Assembly: GCF_900103445.1 (NCBI RefSeq)
Contig: NZ_FNHS01000009.1
Coordinates: 198,082 to 262,081, forward strand
Origin: Methylobacterium phyllostachyos
Lineage (GTDB): Bacteria > Pseudomonadota > Alphaproteobacteria > Rhizobiales > Beijerinckiaceae
Direction: 5' to 3'
Length of the DNA: 64,000 bases
Position numbers and translations under genes: made by a program. Shown one piece after another: positions 24,937 through 33,469 of this stretch. How positions within the stretch are numbered: the stretch's first letter is position 1; every line of letters begins with the position of its first letter. The notes beneath the pieces are model-generated. The model was not told the DNA's origin and ran no database searches. It saw only the letters and a list, made by a program, of their open reading frames with translations.

Positions 24937-27729
24937 TCATGCCTCGCGCGGGGGCGGTGCGGCGACCAGCGCCTCCAGCCCCTCGGCTTTGAGGGCAGCG
25001 ACGTCGCCGGCGAATACATCCATCACGGCCCCGCGGATCGCGGCCTGCCGGTCGGGCTGCGTCACGCGCGTGCCGGTGAGGTCGGTGACGTAGAAGACGT
25101 CGACCGCCCGCTCGCCGAAGGTCGCCACATGCGCCGACGTGATGTTGAGCGACAGCCGCCCGAACGCGGTGGTCAGCTCGTAGAGCAGGCCGGGCCGGTC
25201 GAGGCCGGTGACCTCCACGACGGTCTCCCGGCTCGACAAGGCGTTGTCGAGCGTCACGTCGGGCGGGACCGGGAAGGTCTTGGCGCGGGTGGTCGTGGGC
25301 GGGTGCTTGTCGGCCACGAGGTCGGCGATGCGGATCTCGCCCTTTAGCGCCCGCTCGATCGCCGCCGTGATGCGCTTCGTCCGGCGGGTTTCATCCTCAT
25401 CCCGTTCGAAGGCGCGGGAAATGAAGATCGTGTCGAGGGCGAAGCCGTCGGTCGTGGTGAAGATCTGGGCGTCGACGATGTTGCTGCCCGCCGCCGCGCA
25501 GGCGCCGGTGATGATGGCGAGCAGACGCGGATGGTCCGGCGAGTAGATCGTGATCTCGGTCACGCCCCGCACGGGGTCGAGGGCGACGTCGGTGGCGCTG
25601 GTGCGGCCGTCGCTCAGGGCCTCGCGCAGGAACATCGCGTTCTTGAGCTGGCGTGTGCCGTCGACCTTCAGCCAGTAGGCCTGCCCGTGCCGGGCCGCGT
25701 AGGCGTCGAACTCCTCCGAGGCCCACCCGGGCAGCCGCTCGCGCAGGCCCATCTGGACGAGGCGCACCCGGTCGGTGCGGGCGATCTCGGAATGGCCGCC
25801 CGAGAGGAACACCTCGGTCTCGTCGTACAGGGTGCGGATCAGCGTACCTTTCCAGGCCGTCCAGACGCCGGGGCCGACCGCCGTGATGTCGGCCACCGTC
25901 AGGATGGTCAGGAGCTTCAGGCGCTCCAGGGTCTGCACGCTCGCGGCGAAACGCTCGATCGTCTTGGCGTCCGAGAGGTCGCGGCTCTGCGCCGTCATCG
26001 ACATCAGCAGGTGGTGCTCGACGAGCCAGCGCACCGTCTCGGTCTCGGCCTGGTTCAGGCCGAAGCGCGGGCAGAGCTTTTCCGCGATGGCGGCGCCCGC
26101 GATGGAATGGTCCTCCGGCCGGCCTTTGGCGATGTCGTGCAGCAGGATCGCGACGTAGAGCGCCGTGCGATTATGGATCGTGTGCACGAGGCGCGAGACC
26201 AGCGGGTAGGTCTCCTGGCTCCGGCCGGATTCGATGTCGGCCAGCACGCCGACCGTGCGCAGCAGGTGCTCGTCCACCGTGAAGTGGTGGTACATGTTGA
26301 ACTGCATCATCGCGACGATGCGACCGAAATCCGGGATGAACCGGCCGAGCACCCCCGCCTCGTTCATCTCGCGCAGGGCCTCCTCGGGGGCGTTGCGGGA
26401 GGTGAGGATGTCGAGGAACAGGCGATTGGCCTCCGGATCCCCGCGCAGTGACGGGTTGACGAGCCGCAGCGAGCGGTTGGCGAGGCGCTTGGCGTCCGGG
26501 TGGATCGCGAGGTTGTGCCGGTCGGCGAGCCAGAACAGGCGGATCAGGTTCGTAGGATCGCGCTCGAAGGCGTCCTCTGCGCGCAGGTTGACCCGGCCGT
26601 GGTCGATCCAGAAATCCTCCGCCTCCATGGCGGTGGCGCGGAACCGGTCGCGGAACCGGCCGATCCAGCGGTCGAGCACCGGCGTGCGCTTGGCGTGGCG
26701 CGCCTCCAGCTCCGCGCAGACGATGGCGGTGAGGTCGCCGACATCCTTCGCGAAGCGGAAATACGCCTTCATGAAGCGCTCGACGCCCGAGAGGCCGCCA
26801 CGGGGCTCGTAGCCGAATCGCTCGGCGATCCGCGGCTGCAGGCCGAAGGACAGGCGCTCTTCCGCACGCTTCGTCACGAAGTGCATGTGGCAGCGCACCC
26901 GCCACAGGAACTCCTCGCAGCGCTCGAACAGCGCGTATTCCTCCGGGGTGAACAGGCCGGCGCTGACGAGCTCGGCCTGATCGCGCACCCGGTAGGTGTA
27001 CTTGGCGATCCAGAACAGGGTGTTGAGGTCGCGCAGGCCGCCTTTGCCGTCCTTGACGTTGGGCTCCACGAGGTAGCGCGACGAGCCGGCCTTCGAAACG
27101 CGCAGGTCGCGTTCGCGCAGCTTCGCCTCAACGAACTCGGCGGCCGAGCCGACCACCAGTTCCATGTCGAAGCGCGTCACCAACTCCTCGAACAGGATCC
27201 GCGAGCCGAACAGGAAGCGCGCCTCCAGAAGGGATGTGCGGATCGTCATGTCGGCCCGCGCCTCGCGCAGGCACTCCTCGACGGAGCGGGTCGCGTGGCC
27301 GACCTTCAGCTTCAGGTCCCACAGCACGTAGAGCATCGCCTCGACGACGCTCTCCGACCAAGCCGTCTGCTTGTAGGGCAGCAGGAACAGCAGATCGATG
27401 TCCGAGCCCGGCGCCATTGTGCCCCGCCCGTAGCCGCCGGTGGCGACCACGGCGAGCTGCTCGCCGGTGGAGGGGTTGTCGTTGGGGTAGAGCCGCCAGA
27501 CCACGGCGTCGTGGATCGCCCGGACCACCGCGTCGGTGAGATTCGAGAGCGTCTGGGCGCAGCGCAGGCCGTTGCGATCCCTGAGAAGCTGGGCCTCGGC
27601 GGCGCGGTGGCCCTCCTCGATCACCCGGCGCAGCTCGGGCACGAGGGCGGCGCGGAGCTTGGTGGGCTCGCGGGCCTCGCGGTCGAGGTTTTCTAGGACC
27701 GTGGCAAGGGCGGCGACGGGATCGAACAT
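24937..27729 (-). CDS. glnD: bifunctional uridylyltransferase/uridylyl-removing enzyme GlnD
   Basis: A 930-residue GlnD, which uridylylates and deuridylylates PII proteins in response to glutamine. The nucleotidyltransferase domain has GGYGRGTMAPGSDID (98-112), the HD hydrolase domain has the motif HDIAKGRPEDHS near residue 510, and two ACT glutamine-sensing domains lie at the C-terminus (about 720-795 and 840-915), with LDRPGLLYEL in the second. The ATG at 27729, preceded by GGGAG, is preferred to an in-frame ATG at 27744. It is the nitrogen-control hub of the cell; no glnB or glnK is in the window. Confidence 0.97.
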   Translation of the reverse strand: MFDPVAALATVLENLDREAREPTKLRAALVPELRRVIEEGHRAAEAQLLRDRNGLRCAQTLSNLTDAVVRAIHDAVVWRLYPNDNPSTGEQLAVVATGGYGRGTMAPGSDIDLLFLLPYKQTAWSESVVEAMLYVLWDLKLKVGHATRSVEECLREARADMTIRTSLLEARFLFGSRILFEELVTRFDMELVVGSAAEFVEAKLRERDLRVSKAGSSRYLVEPNVKDGKGGLRDLNTLFWIAKYTYRVRDQAELVSAGLFTPEEYALFERCEEFLWRVRCHMHFVTKRAEERLSFGLQPRIAERFGYEPRGGLSGVERFMKAYFRFAKDVGDLTAIVCAELEARHAKRTPVLDRWIGRFRDRFRATAMEAEDFWIDHGRVNLRAEDAFERDPTNLIRLFWLADRHNLAIHPDAKRLANRSLRLVNPSLRGDPEANRLFLDILTSRNAPEEALREMNEAGVLGRFIPDFGRIVAMMQFNMYHHFTVDEHLLRTVGVLADIESGRSQETYPLVSRLVHTIHNRTALYVAILLHDIAKGRPEDHSIAGAAIAEKLCPRFGLNQAETETVRWLVEHHLLMSMTAQSRDLSDAKTIERFAASVQTLERLKLLTILTVADITAVGPGVWTAWKGTLIRTLYDETEVFLSGGHSEIARTDRVRLVQMGLRERLPGWASEEFDAYAARHGQAYWLKVDGTRQLKNAMFLREALSDGRTSATDVALDPVRGVTEITIYSPDHPRLLAIITGACAAAGSNIVDAQIFTTTDGFALDTIFISRAFERDEDETRRTKRITAAIERALKGEIRIADLVADKHPPTTTRAKTFPVPPDVTLDNALSSRETVVEVTGLDRPGLLYELTTAFGRLSLNITSAHVATFGERAVDVFYVTDLTGTRVTQPDRQAAIRGAVMDVFAGDVAALKAEGLEALVAAPPPREA

Positions 27730-27801
27730 GGCTCCCGTTAGCATGATATCCCTACGCCGCCAGCCATGCGGCGATGCGGAACACGCTGGCGGCGTTAGTC
27801 A

Positions 27802-29334
27802 CTACTCCGCGGCCGGCAGGTCGAGGGCTAGGAGTCGCGCCGTCCGGCTGCGGGTGGTCCTGCGCGTCTCCGCCTGATCGGTCTGTCGCCGGGCATCGGC
27901 GATGGCCGCGTGAACCCCATCCACCGCCAGGATCAGCGCGCTCACCGTGCGGGTATCGATGCTGCGCTCCCGGGCATAGCAGACGACGTCGGCCACAAGC
28001 TCGTCGGTCTCAATCGCAAGCGCGTCGAGCGCCTCGCTCTGCGTCGCCGCGCGCACCTCGCGCATGATGGCGAGCAGCCGGTCGAGAACGAAGTCGACCC
28101 GCTCCCGGCGCTTGCGGGCAAGCCGCTGACCGAGCCACGCGAAGCCGGAGCCGATCGTGCCGCCGAAGAAGGCGAACAGGTAAATGTAGTCCTCGTAACG
28201 ATCGAGGAAGGTCTGCTGCTCGCGCTCGAAATAGTCGACTGCGCCGGGGTGGTTGGGAAGGCGCGCCGAGGTCGCCGCCACCGTCGTGTCGAAGTCGGGG
28301 GCCTTCATCAGCTTGGCGACCGGGGCCGCGGCGGCGAGGCGCGAGCGCCACTCGAACAGGTGCTGGGTCGCCGAGGCCACCGCGACCCGGCTCACCGTGC
28401 CCCGCGCCATCAGGCGGTAGGAGGCGCCGACGGTCTTGATCTCCTCGTCCGGGCGCTTCGGACGCCCGCCGAATGTGCCGGCCGGGATGGTCACCGATTG
28501 CAGTTCGGGGAAGCGCTGCAGGATGGCGTCCCCGTCGGGAATCGAGACGAAGCCGATCTTGCGCTCCGGCGAACCCAGCTCGACGGCGTGCACCACCGCG
28601 CCGGCCGTCTTCGAGGCGGGACTGGCGATCACCGCGACCGCATCGACGCGCTTGTCGTTGAGCGCGGCTGTCACCTCTCCGACCTTCAGCGGCACCACCA
28701 CGACGTGGCCCGCCTCCGCCTCCTCAACTGCTGCACCGCCCTCGGGCACCGCCTCGGCCCGGTTCTCCGGCACGAGGTCGTAGAAAGAGAGCAGGTTCGT
28801 CAGAAAGGGCAGGTCGGCGCTGTGGCGCACCACAATGCCGAGGCGCTTGCGCGTCAGGGCGGGGATGTCGTCGATATCGGCCGCCTCCGGCGCCGCGATG
28901 ACGAGGGCCTCGTCGTGAAGGATCGCCAGCGTCAGGCCGTTCTCGGGCAGGAACACGTCCGGCCGGACAACGGCGAGGTCGGCCTTGTTCCGCTGGAGCG
29001 CCATCGCGCTGTCGCGGACGTCGCCGTAGCGCACGACCTTGAGGCGCACATCTTCGCGAGCCCGGTCGAGCGCGCTGGCATAGGCCTCGATCAGCGCGGC
29101 TTCGGGCCCGTCCTGGGGGCCGACTGCCACCGTGAGCGTGTTCGGACGCGACAGATAGACGATCGCCGCTGCGACCGCAGCCAGGCCCAGGGCCACGAGG
29201 ACCAGGAGCCATTCGCGCCGCATCAGAGACGCCACCAAAGCGTGGAGGCGCTGCCGCCACCGGGGTCGCGGACGATCGGGCGAGGGACGGTGGTTCGGGC
29301 CATGGCCGAGCCTGTCGCGTTGCGCGCGTTCCAT
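27802..29334 (-). CDS. TAXI-family TRAP transporter solute-binding protein, membrane-anchored
   Basis: A 510-residue protein. An N-terminal membrane segment lies at about residues 42-62. A TAXI-type solute-binding domain follows, with LTVAVGPQDGPEAALIEAYA, then GVPDG-like ligand-binding loops and VGASYRLMARGTVS. A second hydrophobic segment appears near residue 390, followed by a cytoplasmic alpha-helical tail of about 110 residues. TAXI proteins normally serve TRAP transporters, but no DctQM-like permease is near. The second membrane segment and long tail are unusual and suggest a receptor or sensor role. The start at 29334 avoids overlapping the divergent recX; an ATG at 29391 is possible. 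Confidence 0.75.
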   Translation of the reverse strand: MERAQRDRLGHGPNHRPSPDRPRPRWRQRLHALVASLMRREWLLVLVALGLAAVAAAIVYLSRPNTLTVAVGPQDGPEAALIEAYASALDRAREDVRLKVVRYGDVRDSAMALQRNKADLAVVRPDVFLPENGLTLAILHDEALVIAAPEAADIDDIPALTRKRLGIVVRHSADLPFLTNLLSFYDLVPENRAEAVPEGGAAVEEAEAGHVVVVPLKVGEVTAALNDKRVDAVAVIASPASKTAGAVVHAVELGSPERKIGFVSIPDGDAILQRFPELQSVTIPAGTFGGRPKRPDEEIKTVGASYRLMARGTVSRVAVASATQHLFEWRSRLAAAAPVAKLMKAPDFDTTVAATSARLPNHPGAVDYFEREQQTFLDRYEDYIYLFAFFGGTIGSGFAWLGQRLARKRRERVDFVLDRLLAIMREVRAATQSEALDALAIETDELVADVVCYARERSIDTRTVSALILAVDGVHAAIADARRQTDQAETRRTTRSRTARLLALDLPAAE

Positions 29335-29378
29335 ACCCAAGTCATGGAACGCAAACCTGTCGAGATCGTGAAGAACCG

Positions 29379-29975
29379 GTGAAACGAACATTCGTTGCAG
29401 GATCCGGGCCGGGGGCCCCGAACGCCGCGGCTCCGCCCCCGAAGCCGGTCAGCCCGACCTGGCTCGAACGGTCGGCGCTGCACTACCTCGAGCGCTATAG
29501 CGCCTCCACCGAGATGCTGCGCCGAACCCTGGCGCGGCGCGTGGAGAAGCGGGCACGGCTGCGCGGCGAGGACCCCGCGGCCTTCGCCGAGATGATCGCC
29601 GCCACGGTGGCGCGGGCGGTCTCGGCCGGCCTCGTGGACGATGCGCGCTTCACCGAGACCCGCGTCGCCACTTTGCGCCGTCGCGGCACGTCCAGTCGGG
29701 GCGTCTCGGCCAAGCTCGCCGCCAAGGGCGTTCCGCGCGACGTGGTCGAGGCGGCCATGCAGGCCGAGCGCGATGCTGTACCGGATGGGCAGGCGGCCGA
29801 CATCGAGGACCAGGCCGCCCAGGCCTACGCCAAGCGGCGGCGGCTCGGGCCGTATCGCCGGCCGGACCAGCGGGCCGCGTACCGCGACCGGGATCTCGCC
29901 GCGATGGCCCGGGCCGGGTTCGCTTACACCCTCGCGCGGCGGGTGGTGGATGCAGAGGTGGACGAGCCGGAGTGA
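29379..29975 (+). CDS. recX: RecX-family regulator of RecA
   Basis: A 198-residue RecX homologue. It is basic and almost entirely helical, with the repeated three-helix motifs seen as ALHYLERYSASTEMLRRTLARR and LVDDARFTETRVATLRRRG, and then RGVSAKLAAKGVPRDVVEAA. RecX binds RecA filaments and limits recombination. It starts with GTG at 29379 and is divergent from the TAXI gene. recA itself is not in the window. Confidence 0.85.
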   Translation: MKRTFVAGSGPGAPNAAAPPPKPVSPTWLERSALHYLERYSASTEMLRRTLARRVEKRARLRGEDPAAFAEMIAATVARAVSAGLVDDARFTETRVATLRRRGTSSRGVSAKLAAKGVPRDVVEAAMQAERDAVPDGQAADIEDQAAQAYAKRRRLGPYRRPDQRAAYRDRDLAAMARAGFAYTLARRVVDAEVDEPE

Positions 29976-30053
29976 TAAGGGTGCGGCATCGCGACCTGGG
30001 GTGAGAAGCGGCGCGCCCTTGCACCTTTGGCCGTGTTGTTCATTGTCTGTTCG

Positions 30054-31265
30054 ATGGACGAGACCCTCGCCAAGAAACTGCGCATCCTGGCCGATGCCGC
30101 GAAGTACGATGCCTCCTGCGCGTCCTCGGCCGCGCCGAAGCGCGCCGCCGGCAAGGACGGTCTTGGGTCCACGACCGGCGCAGGGATCTGCCACGCCTAC
30201 ACGCCGGATGGGCGCTGCGTCTCGCTGCTGAAGATCCTGCTGACCAACTGGTGCCTGTTCGACTGCGCCTATTGCATCAACCGCCGCTCCTCGAACGTGC
30301 GGCGGGCGAAGTTCTCGGTCGAAGAGGTCGTGAATCTCACCCTCAATTTCTACAAGCGCAACTACATCGAGGGCCTGTTCCTGTCCTCGGGCATCATCAA
30401 GTCGCCCGACCACACGATGGAGCTGCTGACCCGGGTGGCGAAATCGCTGCGGCGCGACCATGGCTTTGCCGGCTACATCCACCTGAAGTCGATCCCTGAG
30501 GCGAGCCCCTGGCTGATCGAGGAGGCCGGCCTTTATGCGGACCGGCTCTCGATCAACGTCGAACTGCCTACCGAGGCGAGCCTGCAGCAGTTGGCCCCCG
30601 AGAAGGATGGCGCCGCGATCCAGGGCGCCATGGCGCAGATTGGCGAGCGCATCGTGCAGGCCAAGGCCGAGAAGCGGCGCTTCTCGCCGGCCGGGCATTC
30701 GACGCAGGTGATCGTCGGTGCGGATGCCACTACCGACGAGGCGCTGATCCGCAAGAGCGCGCTGCTCTACGGCAGCGTCGGTTTGAAGCGGGTCTATTAC
30801 TCGGCCTTTAGCCCGATCCCGGATGGCTCGGCGATCCTGCCGCCGAAGCCGCCGCCGTTGCAGCGGGAGCACCGGCTGTATCAGGCTGATTGGCTGCTGC
30901 GATATTACGAGTTCACCCCCGACGAGGTCGCCGATGCCTCGGAGGGCGGCATGCTCGCCCTCGACATCGATCCGAAGCTCGCCTGGGCGCTCAAGCACCG
31001 CGAAAAGTTTCCCGTCGACGTGAACAAGGCCGATCGGGAATGGCTGCTGCGGGTGCCGGGGCTCGGCGCCCGGGCGGTCGACAAGATCGTGAAGGCCCGC
31101 CGCCACGCGACTCTGCGCCTGGACGATGTCGCTCGGCTGACATCGGGACTGAAGCGGGCGCGGCCGTTCCTGGTCGCGGCCGACCACAGGCCGGTGGGGC
31201 TCACCGACCGGCTGGATTTGCGCACGCGGCTGGTCGAGCCTGCGACGCAGCTGAGCCTGTTTTGA
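30054..31265 (+). CDS. radical SAM protein of the putative DNA modification/repair family
   Basis: A 403-residue radical SAM enzyme. The [4Fe-4S] cluster motif is CLFDCAYC (about residues 74-81), with SPDHTMELL and SINVELPTE following, and a C-terminal helix-hairpin-helix-like segment (VNKADREWLLRVPGLGARAVDKIV). This fits the family annotated as putative DNA modification/repair radical SAM proteins (TIGR03916). Its stop codon overlaps the ATG of the UdgX gene by 1 base (TGATG), so the two are co-translated; co-occurrence of this pair is widespread in bacteria. ATG at 30054 was chosen over an upstream in-frame ATG at 30027 because the family-like sequence starts there. Confidence 0.88.
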   Translation: MDETLAKKLRILADAAKYDASCASSAAPKRAAGKDGLGSTTGAGICHAYTPDGRCVSLLKILLTNWCLFDCAYCINRRSSNVRRAKFSVEEVVNLTLNFYKRNYIEGLFLSSGIIKSPDHTMELLTRVAKSLRRDHGFAGYIHLKSIPEASPWLIEEAGLYADRLSINVELPTEASLQQLAPEKDGAAIQGAMAQIGERIVQAKAEKRRFSPAGHSTQVIVGADATTDEALIRKSALLYGSVGLKRVYYSAFSPIPDGSAILPPKPPPLQREHRLYQADWLLRYYEFTPDEVADASEGGMLALDIDPKLAWALKHREKFPVDVNKADREWLLRVPGLGARAVDKIVKARRHATLRLDDVARLTSGLKRARPFLVAADHRPVGLTDRLDLRTRLVEPATQLSLF

Positions 31266-32746
31266 TGGAGGCTGGAACCTCGCCACTCCCTCCCCCCTCT
31301 GCGGTGGGAGGGGATGCGTGTCGGGCGCGCGCCATCACCTTACGCCCCGGCGCCGATCTCGACGGTTTCCGCAAGGCCGTCCGAAGCCTCGTCGCGCAGG
31401 ACATCCCGCCCGAGGCCGTGACGTGGTCGGTGACGGACGCGCCCGGTCTCTTCGGTATGGAAGGGGAGGGGACGCCCGCCCCACCGCTCGCCCTGCCCAA
31501 ACCCGTCGCCGCCCTGATCCCGCAGGTGATCCCCCACCGCGATCCGGAGCGTTATGGCCTGCTCTACGCCCTGATCTGGCGCGTCTGCCACGGCGAGCGG
31601 CATCTGATGGAGGTGGGCAGCGATCCGCTGGTCCACCGCCTGCACCGGATGGCGAAGGCGATCGGGCGTGACCTCCACAAGATGCACGCCTTCCTGCGCT
31701 TCCGCCGGGCTGAAGACAGCGGCGGCGAGCACTACGTCGCGTGGTTCGAGCCCGATCACCACATTCTGGAGGCGGCGGCGCCGTTCTTCGTCAGCCGTTT
31801 CCGCGGCATGCGCTGGTCGATCCTGACGCCGGACGGCTCGGCGCATTGGGACACGGAGACCCTGACCTTCGGCCCTCCGGGCGATCGCGCGGAGCTGCCC
31901 GAGGGCGATGGCTTCGAGGCCGGCTGGCAGACCTACTACGAGAGCACGTTCAACCCGGCCCGCACCAACCTCAAGGCCATGCGGGCCGAGATGCCCAAGA
32001 AGTATTGGCACAATATGCCGGAGACCGCCGCGATCCCGGCCCTGGTCCGGGCGGCGGCCGGGCGCACCGAAGCGATGATCGAGAGGGAGCCGACCTTGCC
32101 CACACGCCGCGAACCCGCCCGCGCCGTCGCCGCGATGGCCGACCAAGACCCCAAAAACCTCGACGAACTGAACGCGATCATCCGCCGGACCGAGCCGCTG
32201 GTGCCGGGCGCGACCCAGGCGGTGCTCGGCGAGGGCCCGGTCGGCGCCACCATCGCCTTTGTGGGCGAGCAGCCGGGCGATCAGGAGGACCGGCAGGGCC
32301 GTCCCTTCGTCGGGCCGGCGGGGCAGCTCCTCTCCCGCGCCATGGCGGAGGCCGGGATCGACCGGGGGGCGAGCTACCTCACGAATGCGGTCAAGCATTT
32401 CAAGTTCGAGGAGCGCGGCAAGCGCCGCATCCACCAGAAGCCGACGGCCGGCGAGGTCAGCCACTATCGTTGGTGGCTCGATCGGGAACTGGAGTTCGTC
32501 GCCCCGAAGCTCGTGGTGGCGCTGGGCGCGACGGCCGTGCTGGCGCTGACCGGCAAGGCGGTGCCGATCACCCGCGCCCGCGGCCCGTTCCGCTTCGAGC
32601 GGCACGACAACCGCTTCCAGGGCTTCATCACGGTCCACCCGTCCTACCTGCTGCGCCTGCCCGACGAGGCGAAGGAGGAGGCTTACGCGGCCTTCGTGGA
32701 TGACCTGCGCCGGGTGGAGGCGCTGGGGCAAGAGCTCGCGGCGTGA
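31265..32746 (+). CDS. udgX: DUF4130-UdgX uracil-DNA glycosylase fusion
   Basis: A 493-residue fusion. Residues about 1-270 form the DUF4130 domain (RDPERYGLLYALIWRV, YYESTFNPARTNLK, MPKKYWHNMPE). Residues about 300-490 form the glycosylase, with GEQPGDQED (334-342) and the R-loop KRRIH (386-390) that defines UdgX; in characterised UdgX, the histidine of this loop forms a covalent bond with the uracil-containing DNA site. The C-terminal HPSYLLR motif is present. It removes or captures uracil in DNA. The first about 17 codons cover a repeat-like stem (31288-31312), so the true start could be slightly downstream. It is coupled to the radical SAM gene. Confidence 0.9.
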   Translation: MEAGTSPLPPPSAVGGDACRARAITLRPGADLDGFRKAVRSLVAQDIPPEAVTWSVTDAPGLFGMEGEGTPAPPLALPKPVAALIPQVIPHRDPERYGLLYALIWRVCHGERHLMEVGSDPLVHRLHRMAKAIGRDLHKMHAFLRFRRAEDSGGEHYVAWFEPDHHILEAAAPFFVSRFRGMRWSILTPDGSAHWDTETLTFGPPGDRAELPEGDGFEAGWQTYYESTFNPARTNLKAMRAEMPKKYWHNMPETAAIPALVRAAAGRTEAMIEREPTLPTRREPARAVAAMADQDPKNLDELNAIIRRTEPLVPGATQAVLGEGPVGATIAFVGEQPGDQEDRQGRPFVGPAGQLLSRAMAEAGIDRGASYLTNAVKHFKFEERGKRRIHQKPTAGEVSHYRWWLDRELEFVAPKLVVALGATAVLALTGKAVPITRARGPFRFERHDNRFQGFITVHPSYLLRLPDEAKEEAYAAFVDDLRRVEALGQELAA

Positions 32747-32807
32747 TCCTCTGCGTCCCGCGATTCTGTTATGCTGACGGGCGCCGATTCGCTCCAGTTC
32801 CGTCGCC

Positions 32808-33104
32808 ATGGATAAGCTCGCTGCCCTCGACATCCTGCGCGCCAACGAGGCGGAGCTGCGCCGTCGCGGGGTGCTGCATGCGGCGCTGTTTGGTTCGGTC
32901 GCTCGCGGCGAGGCGGGGGCGGATAGTGATCTTGATGTGATGATCGACATCGATGCGCCGGTCGTTGGCGGTGTCTATGGCTATGTCGGGCTCTGCCACT
33001 TCATCGATGATCTATTTCCGATCCGGGTCGATGTGGCGAACCGGGCGGCCTTGAAGGATCGGGTCCGCACGCGGGCCGAGCGTGATGCCGTTTTCGCCTT
33101 CTGA
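32808..33104 (+). CDS. MNT-type nucleotidyltransferase (antitoxin)
   Basis: A 98-residue minimal nucleotidyltransferase. The catalytic pattern is G29-S30, ten residues, D41-x-D43 (GSVARGEAGADSDLD). Such MNT proteins partner with HEPN toxins; some add AMP groups to the toxin to silence it. It overlaps the HEPN gene downstream by 20 bp, which supports a toxin-antitoxin operon. Its ATG at 32808 is 61 bp after udgX and independent of it. Confidence 0.88.
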   Translation: MDKLAALDILRANEAELRRRGVLHAALFGSVARGEAGADSDLDVMIDIDAPVVGGVYGYVGLCHFIDDLFPIRVDVANRAALKDRVRTRAERDAVFAF

Positions 33105-33447
33105 GCGCGAGCGCACCGCCTGCGCCGACATCGTCGTCAACGCGGAGCGCGCCGCTCGCTTCGTGGCGGGGTTCACGCTGGAGACTTTTGGTGCGGACGA
33201 GCGCACGCACTTCGCGGTCGTGCGCTGCCTGGAGATCGTCTCGGAGGCGAGCCGCCGATTGAGCGCCGAGACGAAGGCCCGGTATCCCGACGTGCCGTGG
33301 CGACAGATCGCGGATGCCGGCAATGTCTATCGCCACAGCTACCACCGGGTGACGCTGGACATCGTCTGGCTGACCGTCCACCACGAATTGCCCGTTCTCG
33401 TCGCGGCCTGCCGCGCCGAGCTGGACCGCGCCGCGCCCGACCCCTGA
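33085..33447 (+). CDS. HEPN-domain (DUF86/HepT-like) toxin candidate
   Basis: A 120-residue helical protein of the DUF86/HepT-like HEPN group. The expected catalytic region lies at residues 76-90, GNVYRHSYHRV, with His84, Tyr86 and Asn80. In canonical HepT proteins the motif is R-N/D-x3-H; here the residue before Asn is Gly79, not Arg, though an Arg is next to the histidine (Arg83). The RNase function of the family may therefore be altered. It overlaps the MNT gene by 20 bp; GTG at 33082 is an alternative start. Confidence 0.8.
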   Translation: MPFSPSERERTACADIVVNAERAARFVAGFTLETFGADERTHFAVVRCLEIVSEASRRLSAETKARYPDVPWRQIADAGNVYRHSYHRVTLDIVWLTVHHELPVLVAACRAELDRAAPDP

Positions 33448-33469
33448 TCGCCCCGAGCCGCCCGAGCCC

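Noticed and set aside
29223..31286. A 687-codon open frame on the minus strand
   Set aside because: It covers recX and the radical SAM gene in antisense and lacks domain motifs.
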